Positions 1-5,117 of a DNA stretch of 5,117 nt are shown here, in pieces; the first letter of the stretch is position 1; the number at the start of each line of letters is the position of its first letter. The DNA is taken from contig JBPEWV010000070.1 in NCBI GenBank assembly GCA_052032335.1, positions 1-5,117 on the forward strand, in the 5' to 3' direction. The translations under genes and the position numbers were made by a program. The DNA comes from Pleionea sp052032335. Lineage in GTDB: Bacteria > Pseudomonadota > Gammaproteobacteria > Enterobacterales > Kangiellaceae. The notes beneath the pieces are model-generated. The model was not told the DNA's origin. It was given only the letters and a program-made list of their open reading frames with translations, and did not search any database.

Positions 1-108
1 GATCAGGAGACCTTGAAGACGATGATGGAAACGGCCGGATTTGATGACGTGCAATACCACAACATGACCGGCGGTATTGTCGCACTTCACCGCGGTTTTA
101 AATTTTAA
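1..108 (+). CDS. ubiE: UbiE, C-terminal end (partial): demethylmenaquinone/2-methoxy-6-polyprenyl-1,4-benzoquinol C-methyltransferase
   Basis: Only the last 35 codons are present, in frame 1 and ending at TAA 106-108; the rest lies upstream of the window. The visible residues include DQETLKTMMETAGF and end in GIVALHRGFKF, closely resembling the conserved C-terminus of the SAM-dependent methyltransferase UbiE (E. coli ends in VALHRGYKF). In the family this enzyme adds the ring methyl group in both ubiquinone and menaquinone synthesis. The SAM-binding motifs lie in the missing part, so the call rests on this C-terminal signature and on the following ubiJ and ubiB genes, which accompany ubiE in many gammaproteobacteria. 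The gap to ubiJ is 9 bases, which implies co-transcription. Confidence 0.93.
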   Translation, partial: DQETLKTMMETAGFDDVQYHNMTGGIVALHRGFKF

Positions 109-111
109 GGA
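107..111 (+). promoter_or_regulatory. Ribosome binding site for ubiJ (supports a GTG start)
   Basis: AAGGA lies 6 bases before GTG at 118 and overlaps the last two bases of the ubiE stop codon. The ubiE stop is in the same frame as ubiJ, and no other start codon lies between it and 118. GTG 118 is therefore the only upstream start choice, and this Shine-Dalgarno supports it. Confidence 0.6.
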
Positions 112-117
112 CAAGGT

Positions 118-744
118 GTGATCACACTTAATCTGGCAACGGCCAGCGCTTTAGAAACGATCATCAATAAATACCTATCTCTCGATCCTGACTCGCAGGA
201 AAAACGTCGACCACTGGTCGGCAAGCGCATTGCCATCGAACTGAGCGACTGGCAATTAACCTACGTATTCGAGTTCAGTGATGCCGCCTTAACCATCGAT
301 ACTCAACGCGAGACACCTTGTCAGGTGACACTCAGCGGTTCCAGCTTCGCGTTTTTTAATATGGCCAGCCAGGAGCGCGGAGGCGATGCATTATTCAAGG
401 GCGACATCCACTTTGAAGGCGAAATTGGCACAGCCCAGACGTTTCAAAAGTTTTGGCAATCCATCGATGTCGACTGGGAAGAAGAACTGTCAAAATACAC
501 CGGCGATATCATCGCGCATCAAACGGGTGAACTGGTGCGCTCAGCGCATCAACACATAAAACAGTTTTTCACTACAGCACAACAAAACGTCAGCGAGTAC
601 ATTAAGGAAGAAGCGGAAATGACGCCCTCGCCTATCGAAGTGGAAGCGTTTTACGATTCCCTCGACGACTTAAAAGGCGATGTTGATCGTCTCTCGGTTC
701 GCGTCAATCACTTGACCCAGAAACTCAATAAAAATATTAATTAA
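118..744 (+). CDS. ubiJ: UbiJ, SCP2-domain accessory factor of ubiquinone biosynthesis
   Basis: The protein has 208 residues and starts at GTG; E. coli UbiJ is about 201. Residues about 10-115 form a sterol-carrier-protein-2 (SCP2) domain, with the GDIHFEGEIGTAQTFQKF segment at 95-112 matching the typical G-D-hydrophobic-x-G-D/E core. The stretch DVDWEEELSKYTGDI (117-131) aligns with the DPAELLAPYTGDI segment of E. coli UbiJ. The C-terminal part (about 173-205) is helical and heptad-like, as expected for the coiled coil that pairs with UbiK in the family. UbiJ has no known catalytic activity; it binds lipid and helps assemble the soluble Ubi complex where late ring modifications occur. It lies between ubiE and ubiB (16-base gap to ubiB), the standard arrangement. 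UbiK is not in this window. No signal peptide or membrane segment is visible. Confidence 0.93.
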   Translation: MITLNLATASALETIINKYLSLDPDSQEKRRPLVGKRIAIELSDWQLTYVFEFSDAALTIDTQRETPCQVTLSGSSFAFFNMASQERGGDALFKGDIHFEGEIGTAQTFQKFWQSIDVDWEEELSKYTGDIIAHQTGELVRSAHQHIKQFFTTAQQNVSEYIKEEAEMTPSPIEVEAFYDSLDDLKGDVDRLSVRVNHLTQKLNKNIN

Positions 745-760
745 TCATTGAAGAGTCTGA

Positions 761-2392
761 ATGGCCATTAAAAATTTCTCTCGTATTTTTTCCATTAACC
801 GTATTCTCATCAAGCACGGTCTGGATGAATTTTTAAACTTAACGCCCTTTGGCCGTTACGCTCCGATACTCAAACTGTTCGCACTGACATCGGCAAAAGA
901 AAAACAGAAGCCGCGTGGTCAACGATTGCGCGAAGCATTGATTGAACTCGGGCCAATCTTTATCAAGTTTGGTCAGATGCTTTCGACCCGGCGCGATTTG
1001 ATCCCCGATGATTTGGCGATCGAACTGATGCTGTTGCAAGACAAAGTCACACCATTCAGTGAAGAACAGGCCATCCAGCGCATTGAAGAACAGTTAGGGC
1101 TGCCCATTAGTGATGTTTTTTCAAACATAGATTCGACGCCACTGGCCTCGGCCTCAATGGCACAGGTTCACTCGGCTACCCTCACCAGCGGTGAATCGGT
1201 GGTGGTAAAAGTGATCCGACCCGGCATACGCAAACAAATTGCCCGCGATCTGGCGCTCATCAAACAGTTGGCGGGCTGGTTCGAAGATCACTTCCCCGAG
1301 GGTAAGCGCTTCAAACCAAGGCAAGTGGTGAAAGACTACGAAATGACCATTTACGCCGAGCTCGATCTGCGCACCGAAGCGGCCAATACCGCACAATTGC
1401 GGCGCAACTTTATCGAGGGCGACTTGCTCTACGTGCCCAAAGTCTATTGGGATTTTACTCGTGAAAAAGTCATGGTGCAGGAAAAAATAGGCGGTATCCC
1501 GATTGCCAATGTCGAAGCTTTAAAACAGGCCGGTACCGATATGCAGGAACTGGCGCATCGGGGTGTGGAAATTTTCTTCACCCAGGTCTTTCGTGACAGC
1601 TTCTTTCACGCCGACATGCACCCGGGCAATATCTTTGTCGATGTTACCGATCCGAAAAAGCCCAAATACATTGGCATAGACTGCGGCATCATGGGCACGC
1701 TGGGCGAAAAAGACAAACGCTATCTGGCAGAGAATTTTCTCGCGTTTTTTGATCGCGACTACCGTCGTATCGCCGAGCTTCACGTCCAGTCGGGCTGGAT
1801 ACACCCAGAAACGCCCATCGAAGCGTTCGAGTCGGCCATTCGCACCGCTTGCGAGCCCATTTTTGGTAAGCCCCTGAATGAAATTTCCTTCGGTCAATTT
1901 CTGGTGCAGCTGTTTCAAGTTGCCCGGCGTTTTCATATGGAAGTACAACCTCAGCTTGTGTTGTTACAGAAGACGCTCCTTTACATTGAGGGGCTTGGAC
2001 GCCAACTGTATGGCGAACTCGACCTGTGGGAAACCGCACAGCCATATCTGCGTAAATGGGTCAATGATCAATATGGACCCAGAGCAATCTTCAAAAAGCT
2101 GAAACACAAGTGGCCATTGTGGGTCGAACAATTCCCCGAAATGCCTGAAAAACTCGCGGCATTTTTGGAACAGGGCGGTCAGCCTCAAAAAAAGCTCGAC
2201 CATTTAATGACCGAACTCCATCAACTGAACCGCGCCCAGAAAAAACGACGTAAAATGACCGTGTTTGCGACTCTGGGCGCTAGCATCACGCTGTTTTCAG
2301 GATTTCTCCTGCACGCAGGATTTATTGACGGCGCCTATCTGTCTTTGGCCGCAGCAGGTGTCGCCTTTATCTGGGCCATTCGACACAGTTAA
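761..2392 (+). CDS. ubiB: UbiB, atypical kinase/ATPase (ABC1/COQ8/ADCK family) required for ubiquinone biosynthesis
   Basis: The protein has 543 residues, the usual size for bacterial UbiB. The family signatures are all present in order: KxGQ at 69-72 (KFGQ) in the N-terminal extension; the alanine/serine nucleotide loop LASASMAQVH at 128-137; the ATP-site lysine K150 (VVVKV); the ExD motif E200/D202; the catalytic-loop equivalent HADMHPGN at 283-290; and DCG at 307-309 in place of DFG. Two hydrophobic segments at about 499-520 and 524-541, after a basic stretch (RAQKKRRK), form the C-terminal membrane anchor. Family members are thought to act as ATPases that help extract or deliver hydrophobic quinone intermediates rather than as ordinary protein kinases. 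The ATG at 761 has GAAGAG (750-755) 5 bases upstream, and the start MAIKNFSRIF is typical. No key residue is missing. It is probably co-transcribed with ubiE and ubiJ. Confidence 0.97.
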   Translation: MAIKNFSRIFSINRILIKHGLDEFLNLTPFGRYAPILKLFALTSAKEKQKPRGQRLREALIELGPIFIKFGQMLSTRRDLIPDDLAIELMLLQDKVTPFSEEQAIQRIEEQLGLPISDVFSNIDSTPLASASMAQVHSATLTSGESVVVKVIRPGIRKQIARDLALIKQLAGWFEDHFPEGKRFKPRQVVKDYEMTIYAELDLRTEAANTAQLRRNFIEGDLLYVPKVYWDFTREKVMVQEKIGGIPIANVEALKQAGTDMQELAHRGVEIFFTQVFRDSFFHADMHPGNIFVDVTDPKKPKYIGIDCGIMGTLGEKDKRYLAENFLAFFDRDYRRIAELHVQSGWIHPETPIEAFESAIRTACEPIFGKPLNEISFGQFLVQLFQVARRFHMEVQPQLVLLQKTLLYIEGLGRQLYGELDLWETAQPYLRKWVNDQYGPRAIFKKLKHKWPLWVEQFPEMPEKLAAFLEQGGQPQKKLDHLMTELHQLNRAQKKRRKMTVFATLGASITLFSGFLLHAGFIDGAYLSLAAAGVAFIWAIRHS

Positions 2393-2475
2393 CGCAGACC
2401 TGATAGTGCTCGGATATTTCTGATTCCCTTAGCACAGCAGTCAGAGTTAACCCAAACAGCTCAGATTGTCAGTAT

Positions 2476-2497
2476 CTTTGCGTGCCAGGTCGCAAAG
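2476..2497. other. Perfect 7-bp inverted repeat (hairpin or operator-like) after ubiB
   Basis: CTTTGCG (2476-2482) and CGCAAAG (2491-2497) are perfect complements around an 8-base spacer. No T-tract follows on either strand, so this is not a standard intrinsic terminator. It lies 32 bases upstream of the candidate hinT promoter. It could be a weak mRNA hairpin at the end of the ubi transcript, an operator, or chance. Confidence 0.4.
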
Positions 2498-2529
2498 TTC
2501 AAAAATCTCGATTCCCTATCACATAAATT

Positions 2530-2538
2530 TGGTATGAT
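2530..2538 (+). promoter_or_regulatory. Candidate extended -10 promoter for hinT (and possibly tatABC)
   Basis: TGGTATGAT combines an extended -10 element (TGn, 2530-2532) with a -10 hexamer TATGAT (2533-2538) matching five of six consensus positions. Transcription would start near 2545, about 45 bases before the hinT ATG. No good -35 box is found at 16-18 bases spacing (sequence around 2509-2516 is poor), which fits the extended -10 class. The location in a 199-base gap between two gene blocks supports a real start site. This is inference from sequence only. Confidence 0.5.
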
Positions 2539-2591
2539 AAAACACAGTGAGTTACCATTAACCCACAACTCAATAAACACAGGTAGCTGGC

Positions 2592-2927
2592 ATGAACGAT
2601 TGTTTATTCTGTAAGATCATCGAAGGCGACATTCCGTCAAAGAAGGTCTACGAAGATGACCTAATCTACGTTTTTGAAGACATTGCGCCCAAAGCGCCAA
2701 CGCACGTTCTTGTCGTACCACGAAAGCACATTCGGTCACTCAATCAGGTCACCGAAGAAGATGCCCAACTAATGGCGCACATTCAATTAATCATCCCCAA
2801 AATTGCTCGTCAATTAGGATTGGATGACGGCTTTCGAACGGTTTTGAATACCGAAAAAGGTGGTGGCCAGGAAGTATTCCACATTCACTACCATGTACTT
2901 GGCGGTGGGCCAATGCCCTTCGCTTAA
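2592..2927 (+). CDS. hinT: HIT-family (histidine triad) nucleotide hydrolase, HinT-like
   Basis: The 111-residue protein has the full histidine triad at 97-101 (H97-I-H99-Y-H101) followed by VLGG; by family analogy H99 is the nucleophile. Other HIT landmarks are CLFCKI (C4 and C7) at the N-terminus, PTH with H38 followed by VLVVPRKHI, and N86 in VLNTEKGGGQEV before the triad. HinT enzymes hydrolyse purine nucleoside phosphoramidates and acyl- or aminoacyl-adenylates in the cytoplasm. The ATG at 2592 has AGG (2581-2583) 8 bases upstream. The C-terminus ends PMPFA; it is shorter than E. coli HinT and differs from the R-x-hydrophobic-x-W-P-P-G ending of many homologues. The gene has its own promoter candidate and lies between ubiB and tatA. 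A link to quinone synthesis or Tat export is not shown by the sequence. The family is certain; the physiological substrate is unknown. Confidence 0.93.
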   Translation: MNDCLFCKIIEGDIPSKKVYEDDLIYVFEDIAPKAPTHVLVVPRKHIRSLNQVTEEDAQLMAHIQLIIPKIARQLGLDDGFRTVLNTEKGGGQEVFHIHYHVLGGGPMPFA

Positions 2928-2938
2928 CAGCGAATTTT
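2919..2938 (+). terminator. Weak terminator-like hairpin spanning the hinT stop codon
   Basis: TTCGCT (2919-2924) pairs perfectly with AGCGAA (2929-2934) around a 4-base loop that contains the hinT stop codon, and TTTT follows at 2935-2938. The stem is only 6 bp with three G-C pairs and the T-run is short, so termination would be partial at best. It could set the ratio of hinT to tatABC message, or protect the hinT 3' end. Confidence 0.35.
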
Positions 2939-2977
2939 AGAGACAGTTATCACGAGTGTGATCAAGAGGAAACCATA

Positions 2978-3208
2978 ATGGGATTCAGTATCTGGCAAAT
3001 ATTAATCATCTTGCTGATCGTTATATTGCTTTTTGGAACAAAAAAACTACGCAATATGGGCGGCGATTTGGGCGAAGCCGTTAAGGGCTTTAAAAAAGGC
3101 ATGAAAGACGAAGACGATGAGTCAAACAAAGAGCCTGAACAAATCGAGAAAAAAGAAGGTGACATTATCGAAGGCACGGCCACCAAAGAAGAACAAAAGA
3201 ATAAGTAG
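2978..3208 (+). CDS. tatA: TatA, pore-forming subunit of twin-arginine protein export
   Basis: The 76-residue protein has the TatA layout: a short periplasmic N-terminus with one membrane helix (about 3-18, SIWQILIILLIVILL), the hinge F19-G20 in FGTKKL, an amphipathic helix (about 22-43, LRNMGGDLGEAVKGFKKGM with conserved F38), and a charged, disordered cytoplasmic tail. Q7 is the usual polar residue near the start of the membrane helix. Many TatA copies assemble on the TatBC receptor to let folded proteins with twin-arginine signal peptides cross the inner membrane. The tail is rich in D, E and K. The ATG at 2978 has a strong AGAGGA (2965-2970) 7 bases upstream. It is first in a tatABC operon, 11 bases before tatB. 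It is TatA rather than TatE because of its position in the operon. Confidence 0.96.
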   Translation: MGFSIWQILIILLIVILLFGTKKLRNMGGDLGEAVKGFKKGMKDEDDESNKEPEQIEKKEGDIIEGTATKEEQKNK

Positions 3209-3219
3209 CCGAATATTTT

Positions 3220-3690
3220 ATGTTTGATATCGGCTCATTTGAGCTTCTTTTCATCGCCATTATCGCGATTCTCATTCTCGGCCCCGATCGACTGCCTGTT
3301 GCAGCAAGAACAATTGGTCGATGGGTGGGCAAAACTCGACGCGCTTTTCATTCAGTGAAAAGCGAAATTGATCGCGAATTACAACTCGATGAATTAAAAC
3401 GTCAACTTCAGGAACAACAACAAAAGATGGATGAGTTTATGAAAGCTCGCCCTCTCGACGAAGTGACCGAAGAAACCCGCAAGCAAATCGAAGCCACCAA
3501 AGCCGAGTTTTATCGCGACATGCAGAAGCAGCACGAAGAACTGGCCGCTGAGCAAAAAGAAGAAATGTCAGGCTGTGACAACCCGGTCGAGTTTGAACCA
3601 CTGCCCAGAGATGAGTCAGTCCAGCAATCTTCTGCCCCAAACGAAAATACCATTCATCCAGCCTCTGACGACGACATAAAAAAATCATGA
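3220..3690 (+). CDS. tatB: TatB, receptor-complex subunit of twin-arginine protein export
   Basis: The 156-residue protein begins MFDIGSFELL, with the TatB-specific glutamate E8 near the start of the membrane helix (about 7-20). The G21-P22 hinge follows in LGPDRLPVAART, and then a long amphipathic helix. Residues about 45-112 are strongly helical and charged (KRQLQEQQQK and similar), and the last 40 are acidic and disordered. TatB and TatC form the receptor that binds the twin-arginine signal peptide; TatB contacts the mature part of the substrate. No clear Shine-Dalgarno precedes ATG 3220, so translation is probably coupled to tatA, which stops 11 bases earlier. The stop codon overlaps the tatC start by 4 bases (ATGA). 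E8 and the GP hinge followed by RLP separate it from TatA. Confidence 0.95.
   Translation: MFDIGSFELLFIAIIAILILGPDRLPVAARTIGRWVGKTRRAFHSVKSEIDRELQLDELKRQLQEQQQKMDEFMKARPLDEVTEETRKQIEATKAEFYRDMQKQHEELAAEQKEEMSGCDNPVEFEPLPRDESVQQSSAPNENTIHPASDDDIKKS
3678..3684 (+). other. A7 slippery heptamer at the tatB/tatC junction
   Basis: The tatB codons ATA AAA AAA place an A AAA AAA heptamer in the canonical -1 frameshift register, ending 4 bases before the TGA stop at 3688-3690. The -1 frame is the tatC frame and has no stop before its ATG, so a slip would give a TatB-TatC fusion. No upstream internal Shine-Dalgarno or clear downstream hairpin is seen. Similar in-register A-runs occur at 3040-3046 in tatA and 3698-3704 in tatC, so chance is a serious alternative. 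Confidence 0.25.
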
Positions 3691-4457
3691 GCGACGAAAA
3701 AAAGTCAGACGATAAAGAAATGCCCTTATTAGCTCACCTGGTTGAGTTAAGAGGGCGTTTGTTAAACGCTGTGTTATCGATGCTGGTTATCTTTCTCTGC
3801 CTTATTTATTTTGCCAACGATTTGTATTTAATTGTCTCGCAACCATTGATGGCAAGTTTGCCCGATGGCAGTGAAATGGTATCGACCAGTGTAATCGCGC
3901 CGTTTTTCACGCCCTTCAAGTTAACGCTGGTACTGTCTATTTTTCTATCCATGCCAGTTATTTTGCACCAGTTATGGGCCTTCATTTCGCCCGCGCTTTA
4001 TAAAAAAGAAAAACGTTTGGCAATTCCGCTGTTATTCAGCAGCGTCGTGCTGTTTTATTTAGGCATGGTGTTCTGTTATTTCGTTGTCTTTCCATTGATG
4101 TTTAAATTTTTTCCCTCGGTGATCCCCGAAGGAATACGTTACATCCCTGATATGACCGACAGTCTCGATATAATGCTGAAGCTGTTTTTTGCTTTTGGTA
4201 TTGCCTTCGAAGTCCCGATTGCTGTAATGCTTCTTATCTGGAGTGGCGCAACTACGGTAAAAAGTCTGAAAGAAAAACGGCCCTACATAGTCGTTGGCGC
4301 CTTCGTGGTTGGCATGCTTTTGACGCCACCGGATGTGATATCACAAACCCTACTGGCAGTGCCCATGTGGCTGCTGTTCGAACTGGGTATTATTTTCGCG
4401 TTGTGGATTAAACCGCAACACAAGCCTGAAAACGACTCGACCGATCCTTCGTCATAA
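3687..4457 (+). CDS. tatC: TatC, signal-peptide receptor of twin-arginine protein export
   Basis: The 256-residue integral membrane protein has six predicted membrane helices and both ends cytoplasmic, the usual TatC topology and size. Conserved residues are present with a +5 offset to E. coli numbering: E20 and R22 in HLVELRGRLLN (cytoplasmic N-terminus, signal-peptide binding), P53, E108 in YKKEKR (first cytoplasmic loop), E175 in FGIAFEVP, and D216 in GMLLTPPDV. Stretches such as FVVGMLLTPPDV resemble the E. coli protein almost residue for residue. TatC recognises the twin-arginine motif and with TatB forms the receptor that recruits TatA. Its ATG overlaps the tatB stop (ATGA, 3687-3690) with no clear Shine-Dalgarno, which implies translational coupling. 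The last 6 bases overlap the convergent nhaR gene. No tatD follows, unlike in E. coli. Confidence 0.98.
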   Translation: MSDEKKSDDKEMPLLAHLVELRGRLLNAVLSMLVIFLCLIYFANDLYLIVSQPLMASLPDGSEMVSTSVIAPFFTPFKLTLVLSIFLSMPVILHQLWAFISPALYKKEKRLAIPLLFSSVVLFYLGMVFCYFVVFPLMFKFFPSVIPEGIRYIPDMTDSLDIMLKLFFAFGIAFEVPIAVMLLIWSGATTVKSLKEKRPYIVVGAFVVGMLLTPPDVISQTLLAVPMWLLFELGIIFALWIKPQHKPENDSTDPSS

Positions 4458-5117
4458 CGTATATTGGAAACGCTCCGCAAACAACGCCTTGCCTTTCTCC
4501 AGCAAATGATGAACGGCTGGGTGCTTTACCATGCGCTCAGGCGAGATAAGATAAAATCGTTCGGTGATATCTTGTGTACGACCAATAACACTGACCTTAA
4601 ATTGTTTCATTATATGTTCTTCAGCAATGGTTGGTGCGCAAAATAGTCCGTACCCCGCTTGGACAAAATACTTTGCCAACGCAGAATCATCGAATTCTCC
4701 AACGATGATCGGATCGATGTCTAGATGATCAAACCAGGACAATAAGTTCAATCGTTGATTCGAACTTTCGCCGGCGGTAAAAAAGAATTCACCATCCATT
4801 GAGTAAGGAAATGAGCCACGCAGTTTTCTGGCTCGCTTTTTGTCAGCAAAAAAGGTGAAACCACTCTCACCCAATAGATGATTAAAAGCTTTAATTGGAG
4901 AACCTGAGGGTAAAGGCGTATCGCTTAGAATAGCGTCCAGCTTATTCACCGCCAGTTCCGACAAAAGCATCTCCAGTCCTGTTTCTTTGCAAACGAGTTT
5001 TATGCGATCGTCCATCGAATACACTTGCTTTAAAATATTAAAAGACAGTATTTTGTCAATAACGTCAGTAACACCTATCGCAAACCGAAAGGTAAATTCG
5101 GTTGAATGATTCTTTAG
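4452..5117 (-). CDS. nhaR: NhaR-like LysR-family transcriptional regulator, 5'-truncated by the window edge
   Basis: The minus-strand frame is open from the window edge (5117) to TGA at 4454-4452, giving 221 visible residues. The family is about 300 residues, so the N-terminal winged helix-turn-helix (about 80-90 residues) lies outside. The visible part is the LysR substrate-binding domain with NhaR features: FRFAIGVTDVIDK near the start, then LLSELAVNKLDAILSDTPLP, NLLSWFDHLDIDP, GEFDDSALAKYF and a C-terminal ERMVKHPAVHHL. These match E. coli NhaR segments such as GVADALSK, KLDMIISDCPI, GEFDDAALMKAF and ERMIQHPAV. In E. coli, NhaR activates nhaA (Na+/H+ antiporter) in response to sodium, and also pgaABCD. 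The target here is not in view. The internal GTG at 5024 would give a shorter protein but splits the domain, so it is not the start. It is convergent with tatC and therefore outside the tat operon. Confidence 0.88.
   Translation of the reverse strand, partial: LKNHSTEFTFRFAIGVTDVIDKILSFNILKQVYSMDDRIKLVCKETGLEMLLSELAVNKLDAILSDTPLPSGSPIKAFNHLLGESGFTFFADKKRARKLRGSFPYSMDGEFFFTAGESSNQRLNLLSWFDHLDIDPIIVGEFDDSALAKYFVQAGYGLFCAPTIAEEHIMKQFKVSVIGRTQDITERFYLISPERMVKHPAVHHLLEKGKALFAERFQYTL

Noticed and set aside
1520..2045. Long open frames on the minus strand within ubiB
   Set aside because: They lie antisense to conserved UbiB catalytic motifs, have no recognisable domain or ribosome binding site, and are composition shadows.
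2406..2435. GTGCT/AGCAC inverted repeat after ubiB as a terminator
   Set aside because: The stem is 5 bp with a 20-base loop and no T-tract follows, so it is not a credible intrinsic terminator.
2924..2953. Possible tatA promoter: TTAACA (2924-2929), 18-base spacer, TATCAC (2948-2953)
   Set aside because: The -35 matches well, but the -10 lacks the highly conserved final T and matches only four of six positions, so it is too weak to call.
2949..2962. Short inverted repeat ATCAC/GTGAT just upstream of the tatA ribosome binding site, loosely CRP-like
   Set aside because: The half-sites are in the opposite order and spacing to a CRP site (TGTGA-N6-TCACA), and a 5-bp stem is within chance.
3437..3688. 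Minus-strand open frame opposite tatB
   Set aside because: It is a shadow of tatB with no family resemblance and no supporting start signals.
3698..3704. A AAA AAG (the E. coli dnaX slippery sequence) early in tatC
   Set aside because: A -1 slip here meets TAA at 3713-3715 and would only truncate TatC after a few residues. It is better explained by the GAA AAA AAG codon run in a charged N-terminus.
4464..4646. Small plus-strand open frame after tatC
   Set aside because: It is entirely antisense to the conserved C-terminus of nhaR, and its translation resembles nothing known.

Overview
The window is an ordinary chromosomal stretch of a gammaproteobacterium, probably marine or otherwise salt-adapted and neither an enterobacterium nor a typical Pseudomonas. 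This placement rests on the gene content (UbiE, UbiJ, UbiB, a three-gene TatA/TatB/TatC system and NhaR). UbiJ, TatB and TatC also resemble the E. coli proteins closely, as remembered rather than aligned. Base composition looks moderate and even, with no sign of phage, insertion sequence, CRISPR or recently acquired DNA. I see no undescribed biological system here.

Layout. Positions 1-108 hold the last codons of ubiE, followed by ubiJ (118-744) and ubiB (761-2392). These three genes are tightly packed on the + strand and serve ubiquinone (coenzyme Q) biosynthesis. A 199-base gap follows (2393-2591). It holds a perfect 7-bp hairpin and an extended -10 promoter candidate, and leads into a small HIT-family nucleotide hydrolase gene (hinT-like, 2592-2927). 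A terminator-like hairpin spans the hinT stop codon. After it come tatA (2978-3208), tatB (3220-3690) and tatC (3687-4457), which encode the complete twin-arginine protein export machinery. On the opposite strand, a gene for an NhaR-type LysR regulator (4452-5117, start outside the window) converges on tatC and overlaps it by 6 bp.

How the genes fit together. UbiE is the C-methyltransferase of quinone synthesis, UbiJ is the SCP2-domain accessory factor of the Ubi complex, and UbiB is the membrane-anchored atypical kinase/ATPase needed for the pathway. TatA, TatB and TatC export folded proteins, many of them cofactor-containing redox enzymes. The ubi-tat neighbourhood is conserved in gammaproteobacteria (E. 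coli has ubiE-ubiJ-ubiB-tatABC). Here a HIT gene with its own likely promoter sits between the two blocks, so tatABC may be transcribed from the hinT promoter as well as by read-through from the ubi genes. NhaR, known in E. coli as a sodium-responsive activator, is a separate unit.

The points most worth a second look are the A7 heptamer at the tatB/tatC overlap, which lies in the right register for a -1 shift into tatC, the hinT insertion with its regulatory signals, and the tail-to-tail tatC/nhaR overlap without a visible terminator.
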